Shown here: one piece after another, positions 1 to 11,306 of the stretch | Layout of the letters: every line of letters starts with the position of its first letter | How positions within the stretch are numbered: position 1 is the stretch's first letter | Assembly (NCBI RefSeq): GCF_003286085.1 | Contig: NW_020825432.1 | Span: 32,407-96,406 of the forward strand | Length of the DNA stretch: 64,000 nt | Direction: 5' to 3' | From: Drosophila persimilis | Taxonomy: Eukaryota > Arthropoda > Insecta > Diptera > Drosophilidae | Made by a program: the position numbers and the translations under genes | The notes under the pieces: generated by a model | Databases searched by the model: none | Told to the model about the DNA's origin: nothing | The model's input: only the letters and a program-made list of their open reading frames with translations

Positions 1-417
1 CGTTCCGGACCTCCGGATATTGTCACCACAGGTACTAGACCTGTGGTGACTAAACCACTGGTGGGAGTCCCACCAAAACGACAAGTTTTTGTTTCACGGC
101 TGGCCCCTGACCTCACATCTAATGATGTAACTGCTTTCATTCAAAGCAAAATAAAAGCCGTGGGTTTAAAGGTGGAGAAATTTAACTTCTCTTATGCCAG
201 GGAGATAGCGTCGTTTAAGATAAGCATCTCCCCAACTCAATTTGACACCATTTGCTCCACCAAATTTTGGCCGGAGCATTTGGTGGTGAAGGAGTTTAAG
301 GCTAAGAAGAAGAATAGGCCCCCTATATCGCTTCCAAATCTTTCCAGCGTGCCACCCTCAACCTCAACTTCCTCTTCCTCAACTTCCCGTCTTGCTCCAA
401 CCTTTCCAAAAAACTAA
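1..417 (+). pseudogene. LINE ORF1 protein, C-terminal part
   Basis: The frame is open from the first base of the window to a TAA at 415-417, so this is the tail of a longer protein. It holds an RRM-like stretch (KRQVFVSRLAPDLTSNDVTAF, trimmed) typical of ORF1 proteins of CR1-type insect LINEs, which bind element RNA. It ends in a serine/threonine/proline-rich tail. The PHD-type finger often found upstream would lie outside the window. It overlaps the start of the ORF2 frame, as is usual in these elements. Confidence 0.6.
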
Positions 418-3132
418 CTTCTCTTTTAGTAACCTATCAGAATGTAAGAGGCTTGCGTAGTAAGCTCAGCATTCTTTTCCGGGATAGTGTTGCATTTGCT
501 TCCCACGTTATTGTGTTTACTGAAACCTGGTTAAAGCCGGACATTCTTAGTTCCGAGGTTTTGGCAGGTCGGTACACAACTTTTAGAAAGGACCGTTCGT
601 CTCGACGTGCAGGAGGGGTTCTAATTGCAGTGGACTCTTACTTCACGTCAGAACACTTCACAGTCCAAGTTCAACAGGAACTGGAATTCCTGTGTGTAAA
701 ACTGATTCTTCCCGCTTTCGCTATATTCATTACTTGCTCGTATATCCCACCTTCTTCGGATATTTCAATTTATGAGCAGCACTTGTCCGCTTTAACCGCT
801 GTTGCTTCCTCGCTATCTGATAAAGATCGTATGATAGTTCTTGGTGACTTCAACTTGCCAGGAACTGTTTGGTCTTCGGTAAACGAGTCTAGTATCCTAG
901 TGCCCATGTCACGACATGACTTTGTTGACGGCTTGCTTGACCTGTCCCTGTCTCAAGTCAATCATGTGAAAAATTCCTTGGGTCGATTGCTTGATCTATG
1001 CTTTGTATCGGATCCGACCATAGTGTTGTTAACCCGAGCCCTTCCGCTCACTATACCTGAAGACGCCTACCACCCTACTTTCGAGGTGTCGCTAGACATA
1101 GGACCAACTGTATTGGATCGGTCGAGTAGACTACCTGAACGTGTCCGCTGCTTTCGTAAAGCCGAGTTTGCGAAGCTTAATAACCTAATTAGGGATTTTG
1201 ATTGGTCCGCTTTGTACTTGTGCACTGATGTCACAAAAGGCACAAACATTTTTTACAATGCTCTTGGCACATTTTTTGATTCTTGTGTCCCGCTTTCTTG
1301 TCCGATTATCCGATTAGATCTGGAAAACCCCCTTGGTTTACCAAAGAGTTATCCAGTCTAAAAAACTTAAAATCAAGACTTTATAAAAAATTTCAAGAAG
1401 TGGGTTCTCCTACTTCTCACTCTCGTTATGTAATAGCTCGGTCAAACTTTTCAGTTCTTAATGCTCAATGCTATAAGAACTACCTATCTCGTTGCAGGAT
1501 ACGTTTTTCTCACGACCCTAAACAGTTTTACTGCTTCGTAAACAGTAAGCGTAGAACGTCCGCACACCCATCCTCGCTATCATTTTGTAATACGTCGGCA
1601 AATAATGATCAGGCAATTGCCGATCTTTTTGCCCAGTTTTTCCAAACCACCTATTCTGAGGAACGCTACTCTGGTCAACCGTACCCATTCGGATTACCGA
1701 GGTCGAACGGCATTTTCAGTCCCTTGTTAAATGAATATTCCCTACTTCAAGATCTTCGACTAGTTAAGCCGGTGTTTTCACCGGGTCCAGACGGGGTTCC
1801 AGGTTGTGTACTCAGGTACTGCGCCGAGGCTCTGTGTGGACCATTGCTTAAACTATTCACCCTGTCCATTGATTCCTCTTGCTTCCCCCCAATCTGGAAG
1901 GAATCGTTTATAATTCCTCTCCATAAAAAAGGTAGCAAGTCTGATGCAAAAAATTATAGAGGTATAGCAAAGTTATCCGCTATTCCCAAATTGTTTGAGA
2001 AGGTTTTAACTCCGCACTTGCAACATCTCTGCAAGTCACTTATATCTCCAACTCAGCATGGATTTATAAGGCGGCGATCAACCACCACGAACTTGTTAGA
2101 GTTTACCTCTTTCATTATTAAAGGCTTTCAAGGTAACTTACAGACGGATGTTATTTACACCGACTTTAGTAAAGCATTCGACTCTGTAAACCATTCCCTT
2201 TTAGCACATAAACTTGACCTTTTAGGGTTTCCGCCCAACCTCCTGAGATGGATTTCTAGCTATCTTTGTTCTAGGTCTCAAAGAGTCCTCTTCAAAAACT
2301 CCCTCTCTTTACCAGTAAAGGTTTCTTCGGGAGTACCACAGGGCAGCCATCTAGGCCCCTTACTCTTCACACTCTTTATTAATGACTTGCCTTCAGTATT
2401 AACATACTCTCGAGTATGATGTTAAACTCTGTGTCCAGTACAAGGACATTTCATTTCATTCTCGCTTGCAATCCGATCTCAATAGCTTTCAGTCATGGTG
2501 TTGTGCAAACTTGTTACACCTTAATGCCTCGAAATGCAAAGTTATGACATTTCATCGTTCTAACCCTTTGTTGGCTCCCTACACCCTATTTGGGGGTTCT
2601 CTTGAGAGAATTACCCTGGTGGATGATCTGGGTGTTATGTTAGACCCCAAGTTAAAGTTTTCCGAACACATTTCTACCATGGTAAATAAGGCCATGGGCG
2701 TGCCCATATATAACAAAGACTCTCTATACCTCGCTTTCGGTTCGTCCGATCTTAGAATACGGCTCCTGTGTATGGTGCCCTCAGTACAAAGTACACCAGG
2801 ACCGTATAGAATCAGTACAGAAAAACTTTTTACTCTTTGCTCTGCGGGGCCTTAACTGGGATGCGGGTGTAAGACTCCCATCTTACTCTAGTAGACTATT
2901 ATTAGTAAACCTCCCATCCTTAGTTAACCGTAGAAAAATGCTTGGTGTGATATTTATGCACAACTTGATCAGGGGTGACACAGACAGCCCTGATCTATTG
3001 AGCCGCATAAACTTCACGATTCCTATTAGACTGACTAGAAACTTTATACCGTTGTTCCTTCCACTTTGTAGATCGAATTATTCCTTGCATGAACCGTTTA
3101 GGGTCTTATGCTCGGATTATAATTCCCTCTAA
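414..3132 (+). pseudogene. LINE ORF2: endonuclease and reverse transcriptase, broken
   Basis: The endonuclease domain (about 430-1250) shows the YQNVRGLRSK start, FTETWL and GDFNLPG motifs. A frameshift near 1290-1340 leads to the RT domain: SPGPDGVPG near 1785, YRGIAKLSAIPKLFEK near 1960, TDFSKAFDSVNH near 2160 and GVPQGSHLGPLLF near 2330. The frame stops at 2417-2419 because the bases encoding the first half of the YADD active site are missing: the sequence jumps from SYSRV into DDVKLC-like codons in another frame. Two further fragments (2466-2855 and 2938-3132) carry the thumb and C-terminal region. No start ATG is visible at the ORF2 beginning. It cannot make an active enzyme. Confidence 0.8.
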
Positions 3133-3289
3133 CATATTATATCCTCCACTAATTCTCTTCCTCTTATTAAATTACTAATCCTTACACACCTTTCTAGTAA
3201 TTAGTAATTGTAGTGGTATTTGTATTTTGTATTTTATTGCATGCTTAATTTCTTAATAAGTTCAGTGCTAATTTTCCTCGAATGTTAGT

Positions 3290-3490
3290 CTAATATCTAT
3301 CTTTCTTGCATGCTCGCGTTTGGTTCGGCTACGCACCGCGCGTCATGCGGCAGCGCCCCTCGGTCGGTTGGGCGGGAGGAGGGCTGCGTTTTGCCTGGGA
3401 TCCGCGCGTAACAGCCTTCTGCTGGTGTCACACGGGCCACTTGACGGTGCAGTAATTGCATCGCCTCTTGATAGATGCAGTCTTTGCATG
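3290..3490. other. Unassigned GC-rich spacer
   Basis: About 200 bp of GC-rich sequence lies between the LINE 3' end and the first DINE. It matches none of the other repeats in this window, and no convincing ORF or RNA structure was seen. Confidence 0.4.
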
Positions 3491-4390
3491 TCAACGTCCA
3501 TATATTATATATTCTTGATCAGCATCAATAGCCGAGTCGATTGAGCCCTGTCTGTCTGTCCGTCCGTCCGTCCGTCTGTCCGTCTGTCCGTCCCCTTCAG
3601 CGCCTAATGCTCAAAGACTATAAGAGCTAGAGCAACGATGTTTTGGATCCAGACTTCTGTGATATGTCACTGCTACAAAAATATTTCAAAACTTTGCCCC
3701 GCCCACTTCCGTCCCCACAAAGGACGAAAATCTGTGGCATCCACATTTTTAAAGATACGATAAAACCAAAAACGCAGAATCGTAGATAATGACCATATCT
3801 TTTAGACTGCAGAATCTGAATTGGATCGTATTATTATTATAGCCAGGCGGCTTTTCTTAGAGTAAAACATTAGCGCCTAGATCTCAGAGACTATAAAAGC
3901 TAGAGCAACCAAATTTGGTGTCCACACTCCTAATATATCGGACCGAGACGAGTTTGTTTCAAAATTTCGCCACACCCCCTTCCGCCCCCGCAAAGGATGC
4001 AAATCTGGGGATATTCACAAATCTCAGAGACTATTAAAGCTAGAGTAACCAAATTTGGTACACACCCTCCTTTAAGATGTCACTATAATTCGTATATCTC
4101 AGAATTTCGCCCCACCCCCTTCCGCCCACACAAAGGACGAAAATCTGTTGCATCCACAATATTGCAGATTCGAGAAAACTAAAAACGGGGAATCATAGAT
4201 AACGACCATATCTATCAGATTGCTGAATCTGGATCATATCAGATCATTTTTGTAGCCAAAAGGAACAAATCAATTTGCAGTGGCTACGCAGCGCCCGACG
4301 TCACGCTCGGACTGATTTTCTGTCTCTCTCGCACGCACTCTTTGTCGTGTAGTTTAATATTAGCGGCGTTTCACAACGTTCCCCCTCGTT
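3491..4390 (+). mobile_element. DINE-1/Helentron-type repeat 1, 5'-damaged
   Basis: Non-autonomous Helitron-like element of the DINE-1 family. The full-length form in this window is about 1.1 kb. It begins TATACCCGATACTCAAAATG and then carries the block CGACCCCATAAAGTATATA, a (TCTG/TCCG)n microsatellite and two diverged ~150-bp internal repeats containing CTCAGAGACTAT..GCTAGAG. It ends with a small hairpin and CACAACGTTCCCCCTCGTT. This copy lacks the first ~130 bp and begins near ATATATTCTTGATCAGC. It abuts the next copy head-to-tail at 4390. Confidence 0.85.
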
Positions 4391-4973
4391 ATACCCGATA
4401 CTCAAAATGAGTATTGGGGTATATTAGATTTGTGGTAAAAGTGGATGTGTGTAACGTCCAGAAGGAATCGTTTCCGACCCCATAAAGTATATATATTCTT
4501 GATCAGCATCAATAGCCGAGTCGATTGAGGCATGTCTGTCTGTCCGTCTGTCCGTCCGTCCGTCTGTCCGTCCCCTTCAGCGCCTAATGCTCAAAGACTA
4601 TAAGAGCTAGAGCAACGATGTTTTGGATCCAGACTTCTGTGATATGTCACTCCTACAAAAATATTTCAAAACTTTGCCCCGCCCACTTCCGCCCCCTCAA
4701 AGGACGAAAATCTGTGGCATCCACAATTTAAAAGATACGAGAAAACCAAAAACGCAGAATCGTAGAGAATGACCATATCTTTTAGACTCCAGAATCTGAA
4801 TTGGATCGTATTATTATTATAGCCAGGCGGCTTTTCTTAGAGTAAAACATTAGCGCCTAGATCTCAGAGACTATAAAAGCTAGAGCAACCTAATTTGGTA
4901 TCCACACTCCTGTGATATCGGACCTTGACCGTTTTGCGTCAAAATTTCGCCACACCCCCTTCCGCCCACACAC
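4390..4973 (+). mobile_element. DINE repeat 2, 3'-truncated
   Basis: It starts exactly where copy 1 ends (CTCGTTATACCCG) and runs to CTTCCGCCCACACACAGGC, where it is fused to the host-gene segment A. The junction shares the short string ACAGGCAATC with the natural upstream sequence seen in copies D and E, so it looks like a microhomology join. Confidence 0.85.
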
Positions 4974-6124
4974 AGGCAATCAGAATTGTTGAATAAAGCA
5001 CGCACACATACTGTAAAGCCAGGCCGAGGCTGCTGGCCGAAATACCCTTCAGAATGTCGAATGCCAACCCCAATGACAACAACAACGAGCAGCCCCCAGC
5101 CGCCAAGAGGCAGCGATTGTCAGATGTTGCAAGTAAAGATGAAAGTACTTTGAATGAGATTTCGACTACTATGGACAGCAGTGAGGGTGAGGTCGGCGGG
5201 TCCTCGGGTGGTGGCGTCTCCGATCTTCGTGAGCGACTGCATAACATACTGGTGTGCGTTGTGTGCCGCGAGGTTCCACAACGCGTGCCTGCTGCCCCAG
5301 TTGTCGATCGCTCATTAGAAACTACGATCAGGAGCAGAATCTAGTGGTGCGCCAGACGCTCTGGGAGCTTTGGGAGCCCATCAGCTGCCTCAGCTGCAAT
5401 GACCAGTTCTCAGATATGAAAGATCTCTCCAGACACTTGGAGTTCGTTTGTGAGGGGCGTGTGGTTTGCTGGAAGTACCACTGCGTGGGCTGTTCTTGGA
5501 AGGGCTCCTACAAGGACAGCGTCTCACATGATTCCGACTGTGGGTTTCCCCAGAAGCAGGTAAAGGAGATCCTAGATATTCTGCTGCATGTCGAAGACAG
5601 GGAGCTTGAGGCCCAAAAGCCCGTGTTGCAGCTCCATCGGGTGCTGAGTGCTAGCCGGGTGGAATTTTTCACCTTGAGAATGAAGTGGATACACCGCTCA
5701 GAGGGTTTACACCCACGGACCCTCGAGTCTGAGGTAAGGTTTTGGAGAACCAGAACTCGTCTGCAGCATACCTCTGATGATCTCTTATCCCGATCCCCAC
5801 AGACGATTCGTGCCTTTGAGGAGGATTGGGTGACGTCTACGTCTGAAAAGAGCTGGGGAAAAAATCACCGTCAGCGGCCAGCTATTGCTTTCGACTACCC
5901 CACGAGTGTCCCTCATGGTTGACCATTTGATCCAGATGCCGCAGAGTGTCTGCAGCGCCAAGCAGCTGCACGACATACGCCCGCGTATCTACCGCCATAT
6001 TTTCGATTCAACCGGCAAGTGCGCAAAGCGCCAGGAGCTTCCCTTGGCGGGACCTCAGGCCCTGTACCGGCTATTTGCCATGACCCGGATCCAGCTCCGT
6101 TTGTGGATGTTTTTGCATTATTGA
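4974..6124 (+). pseudogene. RING/TRAF zinc-finger gene, copy A
   Basis: Copy of a ZFTRAF1/CYHR1-like gene starting at ATG 5054 (MSNANPNDNN). An 88-bp deletion after the first cysteine pair (at 5282, relative to copy D) removes most of the RING and shifts the frame; a small tandem insertion lies near 5375. The TRAF-type finger part continues in another frame (5254-5922). Unlike copies B, D and E, this copy keeps a 34-bp segment (about 5707-5740) containing a good donor, GAG|GTAAG at 5734. With the CCCCACAG acceptor ending at 5802 it defines a 69-nt intron; exon 2 then runs toward the stop at 6122-6124. Exon 2 also has a small indel near 5832. Non-functional, but it preserves the ancestral splice structure. 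Confidence 0.8.
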
Positions 6125-6217
6125 GCTGACGCTAAAAACCTTTAAATTGTGGTTTAAACCTTTATTGGGCACATCTTTTGATTTGATTTTTAAATTCGTT
6201 GCTTTAGAGCTGCATTT

Positions 6218-6486
6218 TTAGGGTTTGGGCGCCTTCTGGATCTTCTCGTTCACATCAAGACCTTCTTCAGCAGCAGCGTTGGCCTTATCATGGAAGTCGT
6301 GCAGAAGCAATCGAGTAAATTAGGCATACGTTTTTGTCTGGTCTGTTAAGGTCGGCTAGTGTCGGCTAGACTTACCTTAACGCTATCCTCGTTGAAAAAT
6401 TCCTTGACCTTTGCCAGCAGGTCGTTGAGCTGAGCCTCAACTGGCTTGGTGGGCTCCTCACGAGGCACGCGAGCCCACATGCACAC
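6218..6486 (-). pseudogene. Small-peptide gene remnant, copy A
   Basis: Opposite-strand gene fragment whose two exons lie about 95 bp beyond the RING gene stop. Its features are described in full at copy D. Here the first visible exon reads MWARVPREEP rather than MCARVPREEP, and the region is otherwise close to D. The upstream exon that would supply a start or signal peptide is missing. The sequence continues about 50 bp to the DINE junction at 6541. Confidence 0.5.
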
Positions 6487-6541
6487 CTGAAAGCAGAGTT
6501 ACAGTAAAACCACAATCAGTCAAAGCAATCTTGGCTATTTT

Positions 6542-7657
6542 TATACCCGATACTCAAAATGAGTATTGGGGTATATTAGATTTGTGGTAAAAGTGGATGT
6601 GTGTAACGTCCAGAAGGAATCGTTTCCGACCCCATAAAGTATATATATTCTTGATCAGCATCAATAGCCGAGTCGATTGAGGCATGTCTGTCTGTCCGTC
6701 TGTCCGTCTGTCCGTCCGTCCGTCTGTCCGTCCCCTTCAGCGCCTAATGCTCAAAGACTATAAGAGCTAGAGCAACGATGTTTTGGATCCAGACTTCTGT
6801 GATATGTCACTGCTCCAAAAATATTTCAAAACTTTGCCCCGCCCACTTCGGCCCCCACAAAGGGCGAAAATCTGTGGCATCCACAATTTCGACGATACGA
6901 GAAAACTAAAAAAGCAGAATCGTAGAAGATGACTATATCTTCTAGAGTGCAAAATCTGAACCAGATCGTATAATTATTACAGCCAGAATCACGAAAACAA
7001 TATCACTCTTTCTCGCTCTGTCTCACTCTAACACACACGTAGCATAGGCGGCTTTGCTTAGAGTAAAACATTAGCGCCTAGATCTCAGAGACTATAAAAG
7101 CTAGAGCAACCAAATTTGGTATCCACACTCCTAATATATCAGACCGAGACGAGTTTGTTTCAAAATTTCGACACACCCCCTTCCGCCCCCGCAAAGGATG
7201 CAAATCTGGGGATATTCACAAATCTCAGAGACCATTATGGCTAGAGTAACCAAATTTAGTATCCGCACTCCTGTTACATCTCACTATAAAACGTATATCT
7301 CAAAATTTCGCCCCACCCCCTTCCGCCCACACAAAGGACGAAAATCTGTTGCATCAACAATATTGCACATTCGAGAAAACTAAAAACGCAGAATCATAAA
7401 TAATGACCATATCTATCAGGTTGCTGAATCTGGATCAGATCAGATCATTTTTATAGCCAAAAGGAACAAATCAATTTGCAGTGGCTACGCAGCGCCCGAC
7501 GTCACGCTCAGACTGATTTTCTGTCTCTCTCGCACGCACTCTTTGTCGTGTCGATTAATATTAGCGGCGTCTGCCGGAGGAGAGCCATACTGACTTAGTA
7601 TCGGGTATAACTGTAGAGTTGCGGTGTCCGCAGCAACTCACAACGTTCCCCCTCGTT
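6542..7657 (+). mobile_element. DINE repeat 3, full length
   Basis: Complete 1.1 kb copy from TATACCCGATACTC to CCCCCTCGTT. It is in plus orientation because it lies inside an inverted block (6541-9922): in the other copies the DINE next to the integrase is on the minus strand. Short ORFs inside it are repeat-derived and not counted as genes. Confidence 0.9.
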
Positions 7658-7725
7658 TTGTATTTGATCGCTGCTGAAGCGAATTTTTTTTGAGTAGCAA
7701 AACAGGAAGCAAATTAACGAATTAG

Positions 7726-8546
7726 ATGTTATGCTTTTTTTGGGCGACGAAGAGTACAGCTGACCGACTTCCTCGAATAGGAACGACCGAGCACCCCAAT
7801 CATCCTCTACGTCCGTCAGTGAGCAAAGCAGGGGAGACCTTTCGTCTATTTCAAAAACTTTACGTCGATTTTCTAGGTCCGTACCCCCGAAGTCGATCCG
7901 GGAATATAGGCATTTTTGTAGTACTCGATCATTTTCTAAATTTCCTTTCGTAACTGGGTTCATGGAGGAAGACCTGTTTAATTGCTTTGGAGTCCTGGAA
8001 GTGATAGTGTCAGATAACGGCGTTCAATTCAAGTCACACAAGTTCAAGGATCTGTTAGCGAAATACCAAATTCGACATTCGTACACCGCCGCCTACGCTC
8101 CCCAAACCAATGCCTCAGAGCGGGTAAATCGCTCGGTACTCGCTGCTATCAAAGCGTACATTAAGCCCGATCAATCCAGTGTGCATGCAGCCATCAAAAG
8201 TAGCCCATATCCTGTTGCTTTTGGCCAAAACATGATTACTGGCGGTTCCACTTATCAACTCCTACGAAACCTCAGTATGTTGGAGGACCGAACAGTAGTC
8301 TTCGATCGCGACGATACCTTCGAGCTAATTCGCAAGACCGCTGCAGAAGCAATGAAACAGCAGCATGTTCGCAATGAAAATATCTATAATCTTCGAAGCC
8401 GAGAAGTAAACTTTCAAGTGGGTCAAGAAGTGTATAGACGAAATTTTGACCAGAGTAGTTTTGTGAAAGGCATTAATGCGAAACTGGCACCTACGTTTCG
8501 GAAAGCCCGCATTAAGAAAAGATTTCCAGGGTCGCTTTATTGGTAA
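7726..8546 (+). pseudogene. Retroelement integrase core, copy 1
   Basis: Relative to the 284-aa copies this one has lost about 40 bp near 7940, within the stretch after LDHF, giving a frameshift. The frame resumes at 7962 (MEEDLFNCF) and runs to the stop at 8546. The second catalytic Asp (VSDNGVQF) and the Glu (ASERVNR) are present in the second part; the first Asp (YVDFLGP) is in the first part. Inactive. Confidence 0.8.
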
Positions 8547-8645
8547 ATATCACGCAAATGATATTAAACAATAAATCGTATCCAGCACTCCAAGTGTGGA
8601 TCACGCTTTGGTTAGCAAGACCCCAAACTGTGATTTCAGCGGGGT

Positions 8646-9280
8646 TGTAATATTCGACGCTTACCGTGTCTTCTTGTATTTTAATTATCCACGGCTAACT
8701 CCCAAAATTATAGCCTAAAACTAGGCCGTAAAAAAATTCGAGTTGAAGATCTTGTGAGCATTGATAAAGCTTATCAACAGCTGTTTTGCGACCAAGCGGC
8801 AACGCTTTGATATCCAATTTTTCTGCCGTGCACTATATTTTATTAAATATTGCTGTGTCTGGATCCTGTATAAAAGAAGAAGACCATAGAAAGTGTGGGA
8901 AAACGTGGGTTGCTGTTTTTAGTAGTCCCAGCCTCTTTATTTCTCTCCTCGTGACCGTCAGAGTGACCGGCCGTGGAAAAAGAAGTCTTGTAGAGCTGAC
9001 CCAGTTCTCTAAACCAAGGTCAAGCCAAAGTCAGAGCCTAGTGCAAGTGCCAAGTGCGGCTCAAAGTGATCATTTAATTTGAGTGGACGCGCCAGTTATA
9101 TATCGTCAATACTGGGGCAGCCGTTCGACCATTTGGAGAACGAACGCCCACAGTTCAGTAAAATTTTTCGATCAGTGGTGTAATTCTGTTGAGGTAATTA
9201 TCCACCCAGCTACAGAGACCCGTTGAAAAATTCCTGTTCTTTCCACGTAGGATTAGCACCTCTAGTATCTACGTATTACA
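8646..9280 (+). repeat. LTR of the gypsy-type element, copy 1 (635 bp)
   Basis: It starts TGTAATATTCG after a purine-rich tract (AGCGGGG) and ends ACGTATTACA. The termini form a perfect 7-bp inverted repeat (TGTAATA/TATTACA). All four copies in the window are exactly 635 bp between these termini, which supports the boundaries. Confidence 0.8.
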
Positions 9281-9922
9281 ACGCTGGTCTAGAAGTTACG
9301 GATTGGTTATTCCCGGACACGTGCCAGTACCACCGATTTAACCCCCATCTGAAAAGAATGAATGTGCGGTAACTATTCGTTGGTCTTCAACCATAATCAC
9401 GGTTTTATACATGCTCGTGCATTTATATATACCTACTACTAATCAGTTTTATAGATTTAAGATCATTATACCCTACCTCGCCCTTATGATATTCCTTCCC
9501 CAGTATATGCTGTATAGTAATACCCTATAAATGTAAGACAATATCGAATAGCAGGCTTATTTGAAGGGATCCTGACTGTTAATAGGTGGCCCTGAAGGAT
9601 CATGGTAGGGTGGGCGTTCTCGCCAATGAGCGATACCGCAGCCGACAAAGATCTGACCGGTGATCTTCTTCGTTTACGTATCCATGCCCACATAGTATGC
9701 TACATAGTCTATAACTCTACTTTGAGCACTCTACTTCACTCCACTCTCTTATCTGAGCGGACCGGGACGTACGCTTCTAAGCACTTGACCTTGATAGTGG
9801 CGCCGGTAATAAGCCCGGCTCTCGGTTTCATCTCGGCTGCGACGCAAAACGAGCTGTCGCTATGAGTACTCAAGTCAACGTTCTTCAGTAAAGAGCAGCA
9901 CCAGTAAAACAAACTAAAAACC
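9281..9922 (+). other. Common flank of the LTR remnant, copy 1
   Basis: Sequence following the LTR, shared by all copies and therefore present before the duplications. It lacks about 140 bp found in the others; the deletion ends fall in CCATGC direct repeats near 9690. No family recognised. A 60-70 aa reading frame beginning near ATGAAACCGAGAGCC on the other strand is conserved among copies, but I see no domain in it. Confidence 0.5.
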
Positions 9923-11022
9923 AACGAGGGGGAACGTTGTGAGTTGCTGCGGACACCGCAACTCTAGAGTTATACCCGATACTAAGTCAGTATGGCTCTC
10001 CTCCGGCAGACGCCGCTAATATTTAACGACACGACAAAGAGTGCGTGCGAGAGAGACAGAAAATCAGTCTGAGCGTGACGTCGGGCGCTGCGTAGACACT
10101 GCAAATTGATTTGTTCCTTTTGGCTATAAAAATTATCTGATCTGGTCCAGATTCAGCAATCTAATAGATATGGTCATTATCTATGATTCTGCGTTTTTAG
10201 TTTTCTCAAATCTGCAATATTGTGGATGCAACAGATTTTCGTCCTTTGTGGGGGCGGATGGGGGTGGGGCGAAATTCTGAGATATACGTTTTATAGTGAC
10301 ATCTTAAAGGAGTGTGTGTACCAAATTTGGTTACTCTAGCCTTAATAGTCTCTGAGATTTGTGGTTGCCTCAGATTTTCGTCCTTTGCGGGGGCGGAAGG
10401 GGGTGCGGCGAAATTTGGACATGAAACGGTCAAGGTTCGATATCACAGGAGTGTGGATACCAAATTTGGTTACTCTAGCTCTTATGGGTTCTGAGATCCT
10501 TGAACTCATATTTTGCAATTGGCAAAACCGACCATGAAACCTGTGTGTTAGAGTGAGACAGAGCGAGAAAGAGTGAAATTGTTTTCGTGATTCTGGCTAT
10601 AATAATTATACGATCTGGTTCAGATTTTGCACTCTAGAAGATATAGTCATCTTCTACGATTCTGCGTTTTTAGTTTTCTCGTATCGTCGAAATTGTGGAT
10701 GCCACAGATTTTCGCCCTTTGTGGGGGCCGAAGTGGGCGGGGCAAAGTTTTGAAATACTTTTGGAGCAGTGACATATCACAGAAGTCTGGATCCAAAACA
10801 TCGTTGCTCTAGCTCTTATAGACTTTGAGCACTAGGCGCTGAAAGGGGACGGACAGACGGACGGACGGACAGACAGACAGGGCTCAATCGACTCGGCTAT
10901 TGATGCTGATCAAGAATATATATACTTTATGGGGTCGGAAACGATTCCTTCTGGACGTTACACACATCCATTTTCACCACAAATCTAATATACCCCAATA
11001 CTCATTTTGAGTATCGGGTATA
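9923..11022 (-). mobile_element. DINE repeat 4, full length
   Basis: Complete minus-strand copy from AACGAGGGGGAACG to GAGTATCGGGTATA. With repeat 3 it forms an inverted pair bracketing the integrase/LTR/flank block. Confidence 0.9.
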
Positions 11023-11306
11023 AAAACAGAGGATAAACACAGAGAAAAACGGCATAGTAGGCCCCCATGAATAGTTTAGTTTAATAGAATGCACTTTGAT
11101 CTACACATAAATGTACTCAAAAATATTTGTAATGCGGCCCAAGGCGTTCAATGGGTCTGGGGGGGTGGTGTCTCGGTGGACAGGTGTGGTGAAAAGTAAC
11201 CTCTTTGACCGCCAAAGTGCTCTGCTATCGCAAACAAGATTACGGTGCCTATTAGTCCATGCTTCATGTAGTACATGTCAAATAGATATGTTGCTGATAT
11301 GTTTTT
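11023..11306 (-). other. Inverted host intron segment (block 1)
   Basis: About 284 bp that reads, in reverse complement, as the sequence lying upstream of the terminal exon of the unknown host gene in units D and E (34072-34357). Here it is flipped and separated from that exon. Small reading frames in it are not supported as genes. Confidence 0.6.

Larger units (their letters stand above)
1..3290 (+). mobile_element. CR1-like non-LTR retrotransposon, degenerate
   Basis: The remains of ORF1 and ORF2 of a LINE run left to right, cut at the window start. ORF2 has an apurinic-type endonuclease followed by a reverse transcriptase, with no RNase H after it. The RT block (TDFSKAFDSVNH, then SSGVPQGSHLGPLLF) resembles Drosophila CR1-clade elements more than Jockey. 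Frameshifts and a deletion of the catalytic motif show it is dead. The 3' untranslated part from about 3133 is AT-rich; its exact end is not obvious and I place it near 3290, where composition changes. Clade assignment is from memory of the family, not alignment. Confidence 0.75.
7658..9280 (+). mobile_element. Ty3/gypsy-type element remnant, copy 1 (integrase plus 3' LTR)
   Basis: A 3' piece of an LTR retrotransposon: integrase core, short 3' untranslated stretch, polypurine tract, one LTR. Everything upstream (gag, protease, RT, RNase H, integrase zinc domain) is missing. The piece begins directly at the DINE end. Only one LTR is present in each of the copies in this window. Confidence 0.8.

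Noticed and set aside
9590..9720. tRNA-like stretch in the LTR flank
   Set aside because: No cloverleaf can be drawn and the copies show indels in it; no RNA gene was found anywhere in the window.
10206..10494. 60-78 aa frames in DINE copies
   Set aside because: They recur identically in every DINE on both strands and reflect repeat sequence, not genes.
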